This document shows, piece after piece, positions 22,138-32,989 of a DNA stretch of 64,000 bases (position 1 is the first letter of the stretch; each line of letters starts with the position of its first letter). The notes beneath the pieces are model-generated. The model ran no database searches, was not told where the DNA came from, and was given only the letters and a program-made list of their open reading frames with translations. The DNA comes from Escallonia rubra. Its lineage: Eukaryota > Streptophyta > Magnoliopsida > Escalloniales > Escalloniaceae. The position numbers and the translations under genes are program-made. The stretch lies in contig JAVXUO010002513.1 in NCBI GenBank assembly GCA_033065855.1, forward strand, positions 62,001 through 126,000, written 5' to 3'.

Positions 22138-23876
22138 TTAGAGTTTGAGCTCTCCGGACGCAATCTTGTCGGCGAAGACAAACTTGAGGCCCCTGCACCA
22201 CTTGAGGCCATGACCGACCTTTCGATGATAGGGGCAGTAGTTGTGATGGGCTAAGTCTTCCGGGGTAGGTTCATTGTCGACATTGGGCAGGGTTATGGCA
22301 TTGTCGTCGATCCATGTCTCGAGGAGAGTTCTAACAATCTTCAAGTCGCACGGGTAGTCCGGGGCAGGCATCGGCTGCCCTCTCTTGTCAGGACGCCCGT
22401 CCCTTCCTTGGGACTGACGCTTGCGGCTGTTGTCGTCGTTACTAGCTGCTTCCATCGTCGCGGCCAAGGCAATATGAGGTTGGGGCTTTGGGGTCTTTGA
22501 CGGACCGACCGAATCATAGATGCGTCGTGCAGCTTCCTTGAGATGTCCCCAAGATCGAAGCTGAAGGTTTTCAAGGTAGACCTTGTAGATGTCATTCATG
22601 TTCTTGATGCAAATGGGCACAAGGGTTTCATCCTTGCTGAAGTCAGTGCACTCCAAGCACTTGTGATGAAATCGCGTAACATAGGTGTTGAGGTCTTCCC
22701 CGGGATTCTGGCGAATCCCGGCAATGTCAACGATGGTCACACGTTCTGTCTCATAGTGAAACTTGTCAAGGAAGAGCTGGACCATGTCGGACCATGAGTG
22801 GATAGTACTATCAGGAATCTGATGATACCAAGAGTATGTGAGACCAGTCAGGGACTTGTGAAATTCCCGAAGCTTCAAAGTGTCGTCCTCCCCGTAGTGC
22901 TCCAGGGAGCCAGCAAAACGGGTGAGGTGCTCGCGGGCGTTGCCCTCTTTGCCATTGAACAAAGTGAAGGATGGTTGCTTGTACTTGACAGGGTAAGGCT
23001 TGGTAGCGAGGCTGCCAGAGTAGGGAGCATGGCCTGACAGCTTAGAGGGGGAGTGGGGTAAGGATGACTGCTTGAGACGGTGAAGGAAGGCATCAAGGTC
23101 ATGCTTGGTGACGTACGACGCATGTGAGGGTTTGTGCCCTGTCGTGATGATCCGAGCACCAGAGCCCCCAGACGGTACAACCTGAGGCATTGAGGGGATG
23201 ACGATGGTAGAGAGGGGTTGGTGGTGGTGAGCAACTTGTTGGGGCATGGTTTGTACATGGGTAGTGTCAGCTGCTGGAGGCCGGTCGTCAGGAAAGGTCG
23301 ACTGGAGTAAGCCGGGGGAATGACTTGTGTTTAGGTTTCGACTAGTTATGTTCGGGTTAGGCTCCATCTCAATTGATTCGTGAGTCTCCGAAGTGCTTCG
23401 AGCAAGGGCAATGCGTGGCGCCGGGGGCTGAGGTGCCGCGAGTCCTACTGTCGAGGGCCCAGAGGACCAAGGCAGCGGTGGTCGCGACACTGGGCCTGAG
23501 CTGTGTCCAAAACTAGCCCAGGCCTTGAAGGTTGGATATGAGCAGGAGGGGCCAAACCTGGATCTTGGGATAACACGGGGTGAGTAATGGGCACAGGGTG
23601 CAGAGCTCTAAGGCTTTGGGAAATTGGTGATCGTGAAGTCAAGACTTGGATTGATTTTTGCATTTCTACCATGGCTGTCATAAGAGTGGCTATAGTGGGC
23701 GAAAATTGCTGGATGGCCACATTGACTGGAACTTGTATGTCAGGTGCGGTAGTTTGTGGCTGGTCTTGGGGACGCACAGCACTGGTCCCCTCTTGTTCAC
23801 CCGAGTGGTCATCTTCTTGCACGACATGGATAAGGCCCTGGCTGGCAGCCCTTGTAACTTTTCGTTGTCTAGGCAT
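22138..23876 (-). pseudogene. gag: gag of the gag-only element, one frameshift
   Basis: The capsid/nucleocapsid protein packages element RNA. The start ATG at 23876 gives MPRQRKVTRAASQG, 47 bp after the PBS. That frame runs to about 23445, while the main frame (23490-22138, 450 codons) carries the rest, so a single frameshift lies at about 23445-23490. The core has FNGKEGNAREHLTRFAGSLE, LREFHKSLTGLTYSWY and VTIVDIAGIRQNPGEDL (retrotransposon gag family), and the end has CPYHRKVGHGLKWC, a knuckle-like cysteine/histidine motif. It stops right after this motif, whereas the autonomous copy goes on for about 60 codons. Apart from the frameshift it has no stop, so it is much better preserved than the 945-2365 copy. 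Confidence 0.85.
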
Positions 23877-23923
23877 GTAGACTGAGTGCGGAAGATAGAG
23901 AGACTGCAATACGATGCTCACCT

Positions 23924-23941
23924 CCCCAGCAGAGTCGCCAA
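23924..23941 (-). promoter_or_regulatory. Primer-binding site
   Basis: Two bases inside the 5' LTR, the minus strand reads TGGCGACTCTGCTGGGGA. This begins with TGG, the complement of a tRNA CCA end, and has the 18-base length of a PBS. Tat/Ogre elements are described as using tRNA-Arg; I have not matched this sequence to a particular tRNA. Confidence 0.7.
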
Positions 23942-23943
23942 AA

Positions 23944-26900
23944 TGATGCCAATGAAAGTGGGTTCGTACTTACGTGGAGGCGCCACAAAGGCTGCAGTCC
24001 GTGTCAGCTTCCAAGTATGCAAACTGAGAGACAACAAGGACGGAGTAAGGGCTGAGAGCAAGGCTTCCCAGACAGGCCGTGAGGAATGGCAGTGCTGCGA
24101 AGGCAAAGCTAAGACGAACGGGGCCGGCAGTCGATAGTCCAAGTCAGGGTCCGAGCCGAGGTCCAAGTCAGGGTCCAATGTTACGATCTTAAGTTATGTC
24201 CAATTTTGTGTTTCTCTCTCTAGAATCTAAGAGCTCACCAATTCTAGAGTGAGAAAGTGATTTTTGTGAGAATGAAGAAGAAGTCCTTTTTTGAGTTGTA
24301 AAGTTCACTATTTATAGAAAACAATGTGCTTATGTCATAAAGTGCCACATGTCGTCCCCCGGGAGTGACGTCACCAGGGGGTCCCAAAATACCGGTTCTC
24401 CGTTGGACTGCCGGTTCCCAAATTCGCGTTGCCTGCCTCGCACAGCGTCGCTCTGCCTGTCTGAGAAGACTGACCATACCATGACGGCATGGTCAGAGTA
24501 AACCCGTTGCCCCAGCAACCAATCCAAGCCCTTACTGAATCCCATGAGGTGCGTCAAGAGACGCGCAGATAACCTGACAGTGGTGAGGGTTACCCCTGTA
24601 GCCAACTGTCAGGCGGACTAGGCGCGATGCCCTCCAAGGACCTGCTCCCGTCCCGGAGTGACCCGGGGGTCATTGCCCTGGTGGTGTCGAAGATCGATAG
24701 TAACATGAGCGAACATGGTCGCAGCTCAGTGCTCCGAGTCTGTGGCGAGGGGTCCTTGTGTCAGAGCCCCCTGTGACTGTGACGGCGATGGCTATGAGGT
24801 TGTGAGCCCATCCTGGTACGAGGGTCGAAGCCCCCTTGTGATTGAGACGGCGATGGCTATAAGGTTGTGAGCCCATCCCGGTACGAGGCCGAAGCCCCCA
24901 TTTTGATTGAGACGGCGATGGCTATAAGGTTGTGAGCCCATCCCGGTACGAGGCCGAAGCCCCCCTTGTGATTGAGACGGCGATGGCTATAAGGTTGTGA
25001 GCCCATCCCGGTAGTATGCAACATGATTGTGGCGCATGAGCGCGGTGCCTATAGCATGAGACAATACCTGGTGCCTGGGGCACGTGTTGTGAAAGTGGTG
25101 CGGCGACGAACGTCGCGGAGCAATATTTGGTGCCGGGGCACGTATGATGAGACTGGCGCACGGGCGCGGCGACGAACGTCGCGGAGCAATACTTGGTGTC
25201 GGGGCATGTATCATGAGAATGCACGTAGGCACGGCGACGATCGTCGCAGAGACAATAGTTGGTGCCGGGGCACGTATCATGAGAATGCACGCAGGCGCGG
25301 CGACGAATGTCGCGGAGCAATAGTTGGTGTCGTGGGCACGTATCATGACGATGGCGCAAGGGCGCGGCGACGAACGTCACGGAGCAACAGTTGGTGCCGG
25401 GGGCACGTATCATGACGATGGCGCAAGGGCGCGGCGACGAACGTCACGGAGCAACAGTTGGTGCCGGGGGCACGTATCATGACGATGGCGCAAGGGCGCG
25501 GCGACGAACGTCGCGGAGCAACAGTTGGTGCCGGGGGCACGTATCATGACGATGGCGCTCGGGCGCGCATCGGGTGTCCCGAAGACGAGATGTGAGCTGA
25601 GTGTGCATGTCATAACAAGATAATGAATGCAACATATAGTAATGACAAAGTTGGTAGTTATGGTATGCGGTCGTCGGCGACGGGTCATTCGGTGATAGTG
25701 CGCGACTTTGGGCGATGGGCATCGCGGGGGCGATGGGCATCGCGGGAGCGGTGTGCGTTCATGGATGACAGACGTCCCGAGGTTGATGCACGACGGACGT
25801 CGTGAGGTTGATGCACGACGAACGTCGCGAGGTTGATGTACGAACGTCCGTGAACATCGCGGAGGTGCAAAGACTCGAGAAAACAAGTGCGCGCGGGAGG
25901 GGAGACCATTGGCCAAAATAGGGGGAAGGCCAAGGCTAACCCCTCGTGGAGGCCGAGGCCGACCCCCTAGGCATGGGGAAGGCCGAGGCCGACCCCCTGG
26001 GGTTGGCCAAGGCCAAATGGCCAACTCCCATGAAGGAGCCCAAGGCCACTCCCCCCTCTTGGTGAACTTCGGGCGCGCCGACGGTAGGTGGTTTGATGAG
26101 CAAAGACAAATCTGAAAGTTGCATTATGATAAGCGTGTCGACATGAATCGTACCTACATGACGAACGAGATTTCAAAGTCACGTGCAAAGCGTACGAAGT
26201 GAAAAAAGTGCGAAAAGGGGTTTGCGCAGAGGGGTGAACCACCGGGGGAAAATGGCCGAGGCCAAGCCCTCCAGGAGGCCGAGGCCGACCCCCATGGCCT
26301 GGGGAAGGCCGAGGCCGACCCCCATGGCATGGGAAAGGCCGAGGCCGACCCCCTGGGGTTGGCCAAGGTCATTTGGCCATCTTCCATTTTTCGGAGCCCA
26401 AGGCCACTTATCTTTTTACGAACTTCGGGCGCACCGTCGGTAGGTGTTTTGATAAGCAATGACAAATCTGGAAGTTGTGTTATGACGAGCGTGTTGCCAA
26501 GAATCATACCCATGTAGCGATCAAAGTATCTAGGTTACGTACGAAGCGTACGAGGGGAAAGAAGTACGAAAAAGGGGTATGCGGGAAAGGGGTGAACCAC
26601 CGGGGGAAAGTGGCCAAGGCCAAGCCCCCCAGGAGGCCGAGGCCGACCCCTATGGCCTGGGGAAGTCCGAGGCCGACCCCCTGGGGTTGGCCAAGGCCAT
26701 TTTCCCCCTTGACCCCATTTCTCCAAATGCGCCGTCGGCCGACATTTTTTATGAAAAGGTGTTCGGATGGTCTCGGCGTGACGATCGCGCTAGCGTTAGT
26801 GACGTCGACGCGAAATAAAATGTCTAAGTCACGCACGAAGCGCGCAGAACGAGAAAAACACGTGTCTTGGGCGCGCGGGCGCTGACTGGTTTGATTCGTT

Positions 26901-26989
26901 GGAAAATTGATCGTTGACAATGTCGACGTGCTCGCGTGAAGCGGGACCCCTAGTGGGCCCTTGGGTACGACCAGAATGGGTTGGGAACA
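23944..26989 (-). repeat. 5' LTR of the gag-only element (3,046 bp)
   Basis: This is the partner of 16345-19374 with only scattered substitutions visible and the two indels described there. On the minus strand the LTR TATA box is at 24306-24315. It includes the same 62-bp (24777-25015), 67-bp (25027-25570) and GGCCGAGGCCGACCCC (25910-26700) repeats. It would drive the genomic RNA. Confidence 0.95.
25027..25570 (-). repeat. ~67 bp minisatellite in the 5' LTR U3
   Basis: Same array as 17430-17970, with the same number of units as far as I can align by eye. It differs by point changes such as CGTCAC for CGTCGC in two units. Confidence 0.85.
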
Positions 26990-26994
26990 AATAT
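26990..26994 (+). repeat. Target-site duplication AATAT, right copy
   Basis: Identical to 16340-16344 and directly follows the LTR end GGGAACA. Confidence 0.95.
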
Positions 26995-28440
26995 TGTTCA
27001 GGATCTCATCACATCAGGCTTTTGGGATGCACACATGATCACAACTAGTTTTCCCACAACAATTTCTGATCAAATTTTTAATACACATATCTCAACTTTG
27101 GGGTATCCAGACACACTTATTTGGGCTTCCCACCCTTCAGGTAACTTCAATGTCAGTTGCACATACTTCAGGCTTCATGATCTCACCTCCCAAAACAGAC
27201 TCGTACAATTGAATATCATCAGGCCTTGCAGGGACATCACATCCACTGTTTGGAAAACCATGTGGACCATTCTCATACCACCAAAACTTAATTTTTTTAT
27301 GGCAGCTACTGTTAGATCGTCTTCCTCTCAAAGCCGCCTTATTCTCCAAACATATTATTCCCACCGACATCTGTACCTTCCGTAATCAACACCGGGAAAT
27401 TGCCACATACCTGTTTTACTCATGTCCTGCCACCCGAGTGATCTGTTTTTCTAGTGCATTAGGTTTCTTGCCGAGCACCCCGCTACCATCCTTCAAAGAA
27501 TGACTTATTGCATGGATCATCGGCACCCACCTCCCACCTCAAGACCGACCCACTAGCCAACTCATATTTTTTACAACTTTATGGTGTATTTGATACACCG
27601 AAATGAGTGTATATTTTGGCAACAACATTTTCATCCTCCTCGCGTACTTCGCAATATCCAGAGTCTCACACAAATTTATTCCACCTTCCTCAAACCTCGA
27701 ATAAGATCACACCTTCAAGCCACCAATCTTTCCCCTCAAGCTTTTAATGCCGTTAATTATTCTCACCTCAAGAGACTTTCATTATACGCAAAGTTACACC
27801 ATACCCCTAGAACAAATATATGCATATGCTCTCCCACTACTCGTCTTTATCTCAGTATTATCTACAAGTCGGCTCGAAAGTAGACTGGCCTCGGACTTAT
27901 TGGTGTATCCCACACTAATGACAAAATTGGTTATATCATTCGCAATTTCCAAGCCAGCTCCATTCAAGAAGCACAAGCAAAATCTATCTTACATGCCTGT
28001 CAATAGGCGTAACACAGTCGATTAGTACATTTACAAATAATTACTGATGCTTATTTCATGCTATCACAGATGGCGGACACAGATGAATTATGGCATGGGA
28101 TGATGCATGTAGTGTATGATATTTGTAATATTGGTGCATCTTTCCACTTTTGTTTACTCTGCATTGGTGACTCATTTCAGCTAAAGGAAGCTACCTTCTT
28201 TACTCAGCTGGCCTGTGACTAAGTTAAAGTTTGGAACCATGAGTGGAGCTCCAGTTAACCTCAGGAAATTTCTGCACCATTTTGTGCAGGCATCCTCTGC
28301 TCTTTATGTATCCGTAAATCATATGAAGCTTTTGACACTCCTCCTTGCTTTACCAGAGACTTGCTCTAGTTCATTAGTAGTTATGCTATATGTATCTCGT
28401 CTATGTAGTACTGTCATGTCCTTTTGATGTAAATATGTGG
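26995..28440 (+). pseudogene. LINE ORF2 C-terminus: zf-RVT and RNase H-like region
   Basis: The frame resumed after the insertion reads DTLIWASHPSGNFNVSCTYF, then VWKTMWTILIPPKLNFFM, the pattern of the plant zf-RVT domain (W..SxxGxFSV...W...WxxxxPPK...F.W). Further fragments in shifted frames include YLFYSCPATRV and, near 27960-28100, QAKSILHAC and IITDAYFMLSQM. These resemble the RNase H-like tail (E/A-rich helix, then a D-containing strand) of plant L1 elements. Many stops are present. Confidence 0.65.
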
Positions 28441-28470
28441 TACTTACCTCCATACTAATGCAGTTCTCTT

Positions 28471-28479
28471 AAAAAAAAA
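28471..28479 (+). other. LINE poly(A) tail
   Basis: A run of nine A follows the ORF2 remnant. It is the likely 3' end of the LINE; the flanking duplication cannot be checked because the 5' end lies outside the window. Confidence 0.6.
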
Positions 28480-29527
28480 TCAACATTTTCTCATTGTTTC
28501 TTTTTTTAAAAGAGACAAATTTAGAACATAAGGCGGGCAAATGCCCACCATAATCATTGTGCGGCCTCAGAAATGCAATCTGCTGCATAGTTATAAATAT
28601 AGTATCAAAGTGCAACCTGTTTTTTTCCCACACAATGGACATACGAGTATCGGTACCATCTCAAAATTTTCATCATTTGTAACTACATGCATAACATTTA
28701 TTCATCAGCGAAACTAAACAGGCATGTTTGTTTCTTCACAACTCCTCTGGTACATGCAGTTTGTTATTATACAGCTCGAGTTACCCCCCTCTTCAACAAA
28801 GTCGTTTGTTCTGTAAGTAATCAGTTTATTCTTATACAGTGACATTAGGAACAAATAATTTATTTAATTGAATTATCTCCTCTAGAATTACCCTATTTAC
28901 ACTTATCTCATTAGCAAATTGTTAAAGAAGAACAAGACGTTTGTTCAAGAATAACATGTTTGCACTCGCGCACGTGTGAAGCGGTACATGGATTTGATGA
29001 AAGCTTCTAGTTAAAGTAAAACAAATCTAAGAGGAAAATTAAAAGCAAGCAAAAAAATATGATAGATATTGAAGACTTACCAGGAAATATTCTGCAAATT
29101 GTGATGAATATTATAAGGAAGAGGCTAGAGAGGCTTTGATCGACAAAATAGAACTTAGGGTGTTTTCTATTTAGACTTTCTATGGTAAATGTTAATTTAC
29201 TAATTTGTTCAATAAAATTTGCAGATTCTTTAAGAACTGGTACAAAATACATTATCTTAGTCGATATCATCATTACCGATTGATACTACAGGTGCATAAC
29301 AGTTTTTTAACTTGTACGAAATACAAAGGAATACCATACTGGTATAAAATAAAAAAGTTATGTAATGATCGGTACCGATCAAGTATTGATAACTATGTTC
29401 GGCTGGGTTGCACAGTACTTTTTGGCATGCTCTCATTAGTTTTAAGTACCACTTATCATCCATTTCTGAATCAACTTTCTCCCATTGAGTACTTTCATTA
29501 TGTTTACTTTCCTTACATGACCGAGGG
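28480..29527. other. Intergenic, no gene seen
   Basis: AT-rich sequence. No domain, tRNA or clear terminal repeats were recognised. Confidence 0.6.
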
Positions 29528-29536
29528 TTCTTGATA

Positions 29537-30635
29537 GGGAAAAGTGCAAAAAACACCCTCGTGGTTTGGGTCAGTTGCAAACAGACCCCTGCTGTTACAA
29601 AAGTTGCAAAGGAACACTTGCGGTTGCAAAAATGTTACAACCGTTAAAAAAATTGTTCAAACTAACGGCAAGTGATGTTCACGCTCCTGAATAGTGCGTT
29701 TGGTAGAGATTATTCTAACGAAATGACAAAAATGCCCTTTATTTCTTTCCTCTCCAAATCCCCGCTGCCGGCGAAAGCCCCTTCATCGCCAGCACTGCCG
29801 GCGAAAGCCCCTTCTTCGCCTCGACACTTGCGCCACCGTAACCAGCCTCAATCACCCACCACGTTCCTACCCTGTCCACCATTCAAACAAAAAATCCTAG
29901 ATCTACAATTTGGAAGTCACAATTTGATCCACCGGAGCAATGAAAATGGAAATGGAGATGAAAATTGATTCAATCTCCAATCTGAAAATTGATTCAACTA
30001 GCCCCAATCACTCACCACCTCCAAATCTTGATTTTTTTCCTACTCCAATCAGTCAAACTCTAACCGCCGCCACCTGCCTTGTCACAATCGCCGGCGCCTG
30101 CTCCACCCGAATCTATCTGTCGATTTTGGGTTCCACCGTTTGTTTTTCGTCTGACGTCGTGGTGGTGAAAGGCCGGAGTGTAGGGATCTACGGTCTACAC
30201 ATCGGCAGTCTCGGTCGCTAACATCGATAGTCTCGATCGCGCTTTTCCTCCCTCCGGTTAGCTTTGGTCGGCAGTAGCTTCGGCCGTTTCTTCTGTCCGT
30301 CTGCCGCCGTTCGTTTCCGTCCGTAGCTTCGGCCCTCGCCGGTGGCCAGTATTCCCCTTTCCCCTTCCATCCCGCTCCCTTCTTGTTGCCTCACCTGCTT
30401 GCTCACACCAGCCCTAATTAGGGCTTGGGCTTGTGGTGAAGAATGAAGAGCAATTTTTTTATTTGGACAATTTACAGGGGTATTTTGGACAAATTTTTTA
30501 TTTCGTAACAGAAACCGTGGGAAACAGTGGGTTGCAACACTTTTGCGACCACCGGTGTTCATTTGCAAATTTTGTAACAGCAGGGGTCTTTTTGCAACTG
30601 ACCCAAACCACGAGGGTGTTTTTTGCACTTTTCCC
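29537..30635. mobile_element. Non-autonomous MULE with 66-bp TIRs
   Basis: The terminal inverted repeats 29537-29602 and 30570-30635 (starting GGGAAAAGTGCAAAAAACAC) match at all but one of 66 positions. The element is flanked by a perfect 9-bp duplication TTCTTGATA (29528-29536 and 30636-30644). Long TIRs plus a 9-bp duplication identify a Mutator-like element. The 1.1-kb interior has no transposase frame. Its middle (about 29760-30420) is GC-richer and reads like captured plant sequence, but no parent gene is recognised. Confidence 0.9.
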
Positions 30636-30644
30636 TTCTTGATA

Positions 30645-31364
30645 TTGATTTTGAGATGATCATTAAATCTGGTTCTAAAGAGGTATAAAAGTGTTTGGAA
30701 TTAGCCTCCAAAAGTTAAGAAGTGAGAATCAAGAAAAGTGCCGCTTCCAGATAAACACGTTTTCAGAATCATATTTAACCGGGTAAAATATTACTACTGT
30801 ATATCAAACCCTTGTTACCTTACAATTTTTGCTTTCGACGATTTCTCCGACCGTTAAGCACTTAAAACTTAAAATTTTCAATGATTTTTAATTAAGTGCG
30901 TTGATAACGCTAAACCTTGTATCACTTAAAAAAATTAATTCCTACAAAAAATAGAGTAAAATTTTAAGTCAAGGTGGACTTACTTAATGCTGATCACTTA
31001 ATTCTAAGTGAGATGATTAAAAGTTATTTAACATATCTTTACATAAAAAAAATTACAACCACGATGCTACCTTAATTAATTTGCTAGCAACACCGCCTCT
31101 ACCATGATACAACCACCACCACAACTATTATTTCATTTTGCTACCACCACCACAATTACCATGACCTAGCCATTATCACCACCACCACCACCACCATCAC
31201 AAGGACACTGCCACCTCCACTATACCGTCACTGTTGTCACAACGTCCATTTTCGTCAAAATCATCTAAAGATTCATCACACTATAAGCACTGTCATGACC
31301 GTCATGCCGCTGTTTATCACTATCATCACAATTACCAACATCACGTCTTCACTCACCATTACCA
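30645..31364. other. Intergenic with trinucleotide-rich tract
   Basis: AT-rich up to about 31070, then an imperfect (ACC)n/(CCA)n-rich tract (31090-31370). No gene is seen. Confidence 0.55.
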
Positions 31365-31372
31365 CCACCGTT

Positions 31373-32253
31373 CATAGGCGGACCTACATGGTGACAAGGG
31401 GGGGCTAAAGCACCCCCTGACTTTTGAAAAATATATATTTGTTTTCGGGAATCGCACTGAGACGCCGTTCCCCGAGACCCATACTCGGCAGTCACCTCTC
31501 TCTCTCTCTCTTACCGTGACCGTGACTTCATGAGGACCGTGAGTGATCGCCGGTGGACTGAGCTCAAGCCGTGACGAGGCTACTCTGACCAAATCTGGCC
31601 CTGCCAGCGATCGCGAGTCCGCGACTGAAACCGCTTAGGCGACGCGCCAACGTCGCGACGAGCTTTGCTCTTCGACTACTACTCCGAAGTCCGACCAGAT
31701 CTGGCCCCTTACCCCTGCCGGCGACCGCGATTGAAGCCGCTCAGGCGACGCTGACGAGGCTCCCTGCTGGCTGCTTGACCTGTTGTTGCTTCGACTGCTT
31801 GTGGAGTTGTGGTCTGTCTCGATGGACAGTGTGCCTTGTGATTTGTGAATGTTAGTCTATGTTATTAGTGATAACATATTAAATTGTGCAATGCATGTGA
31901 TATATTGTGCCTTGTAAATTGTAATTTATCATTCAACCGGATATAGTGTGCAATGCATGTGATATATTGAATTTTTTGACAAATATATAAATGGATAACT
32001 GGATACGGGTCTGCACGGTTTTAATTAACTTTGAATAATTAAGATTGACGAAAAAAATTATCGAAGTATCTTACTATAAATCGTTATTATAGACATCCTA
32101 TTAATCACACATTATTTGGACAATTTGTCATACTAGTCCTTTGAAAAAATTATCGAAGTGCACTTTGTTTTTAATATTATTTTATTAAAAAAATTTGGTG
32201 AATTCGATATAATTTTTGCACCCCCCTGAAAAAAATTCCTGATTCCGCCCCTG
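31373..32253. mobile_element. hAT-like element with 8-bp duplication
   Basis: The left end CATAGGCGGA and the right end (reverse complement CAGGGGCGGA) match at 8 of 10 bases. Both sides are flanked by CCACCGTT (31365-31372 and 32254-32261). An 8-bp duplication and short CAGGGGCGG-type ends point to hAT. The interior has a GC-rich half and an AT-rich half and no transposase frame. The duplication lies in an ACC-rich tract, so chance cannot be fully excluded. Confidence 0.6.
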
Positions 32254-32261
32254 CCACCGTT

Positions 32262-32770
32262 GACACCTTTTCGTCGCCACCACCACTACCACTATTACTC
32301 CATCGTCACTGTCGCCGCCACCACCAACAACATAATTTTAGCCATCCCAAAAAAGTTATAAAGTACAAAACAAATGCATAATTTTGGTAAAATAGATAAA
32401 TTTGTAAATAAATAATTTTCAAACATCTGCTTTTAGTTTACCAAACGAGTTAACTTATTTTTCAGTAGAAATTCAGTACCTTAAAGTTTTCAGTTTTACG
32501 AATTCAGTACTTAACTTTTTCAGTCCTTAAATTTCAGTTTTATCAAACAGCCCCTTAGCATATGTCACTAAACACCTTCAAGAGGGTTCGATTAGTACTT
32601 GAAGCAAGCTTTGCTAAATGCAGCTGATTCTTCCAACAATAGCTTAAGTCCTAATTGCCTTTTCTTTTTTTTACCTTCACCGCTCTTCTGAGTAACTCTT
32701 TTTATTTACCGCCCATTATAATCTTCTTCTTAGAAAGCCCACGTGTCACTTTTACTGACCCCTTTCAGCC
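32262..32770. other. Intergenic region upstream of RNR1
   Basis: It starts with an ACC-rich tract like the one left of the hAT-like element, consistent with one tract split by that insertion. At 32440-32558 lies an AT-rich stretch ending TTATCAAACAGCCCC, which resembles the end of a TIR transposon, but I found no clear partner end. The RNR1 promoter begins within the last ~200 bp. Confidence 0.5.
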
Positions 32771-32775
32771 ATATA

Positions 32776-32786
32776 TTGGCGGGAAA
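32776..32786 (-). promoter_or_regulatory. E2F-type site upstream of RNR1
   Basis: TTGGCGGGAAA, read on the minus strand as TTTCCCGCCAA, fits the plant E2F consensus WTTSSCSS. It lies about 210 bp before the RNR1 ATG. E2F control of ribonucleotide reductase genes at G1/S is established in plants; use of this particular site is inferred. Confidence 0.7.
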
Positions 32787-32897
32787 CATTGGAAAAACCA
32801 GAAACCTACGTTGGGAGTTGCAAAATTCAAACCCCTGCCACTTCCTTCTCCTGTACACTTCCTTCCCATGCACTCTTCTTAATCAGTTCGATCGCTC

Positions 32898-32905
32898 TAT
32901 TTATA
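32898..32905 (+). promoter_or_regulatory. RNR1 TATA box
   Basis: TATTTATA within CTATTTATAGG lies 85-92 bp before the RNR1 ATG. This would give a short 5' leader of roughly 60 bases. Confidence 0.65.
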
Positions 32906-32989
32906 GGCTCCCTCCCTCTATGGCAAAGATGCCCACCACCTGTTCGGCGAAATTCCCCTCCTATTAATCACCCACTTCCGAACCGCAAA

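Larger units (their letters stand above)
16345..26989 (-). mobile_element. Complete non-autonomous gag-only LTR retrotransposon (10,645 bp)
   Basis: On the minus strand the order is 5' LTR (26989-23944), PBS (23924-23941), gag (23876-22138), about 2.75 kb without pol, PPT (19386-19375) and 3' LTR (19374-16345). Both LTRs begin TGTTCCCAA and end TTGGCATCA, and the insertion is flanked by AATAT. No RT, RNase H, integrase or protease motif is readable between gag and the PPT. The layout matches elements called TR-GAG (terminal repeats with a GAG domain only). Shared LTR ends, an identical 12-base PPT and a collinear gag make it a relative of the autonomous Tat element at 945-12390. The two LTRs are nearly identical by eye, so the insertion is recent compared with its LINE host. 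Confidence 0.92.
12391..28479 (+). mobile_element. Old L1-type LINE, cut by two LTR retrotransposons
   Basis: The LINE occupies 12391-16344 and 26990-28479. Reading across the second LTR element, the frame ...GFYVPTFNI | VQDLITSGFW... rejoins exactly when one copy of the AATAT duplication is removed. Order: an ORF1 tail (12393-12808), an L1-type endonuclease (from 13456), a reverse transcriptase with FADD (about 14780-15640), a thumb/zf-RVT region on both sides of the insertion, an RNase H-like C-terminus and a poly(A) run at 28471-28479. Its 5' part lies left of the Tat element and outside the window. Many stops show it is old. Confidence 0.85.

Noticed and set aside
32789..32989. 67-codon in-frame extension upstream of the RNR1 ATG
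   Set aside because: It runs through the TATA box and has no similarity to the family N-terminus, which starts at MYVIKRNGR.
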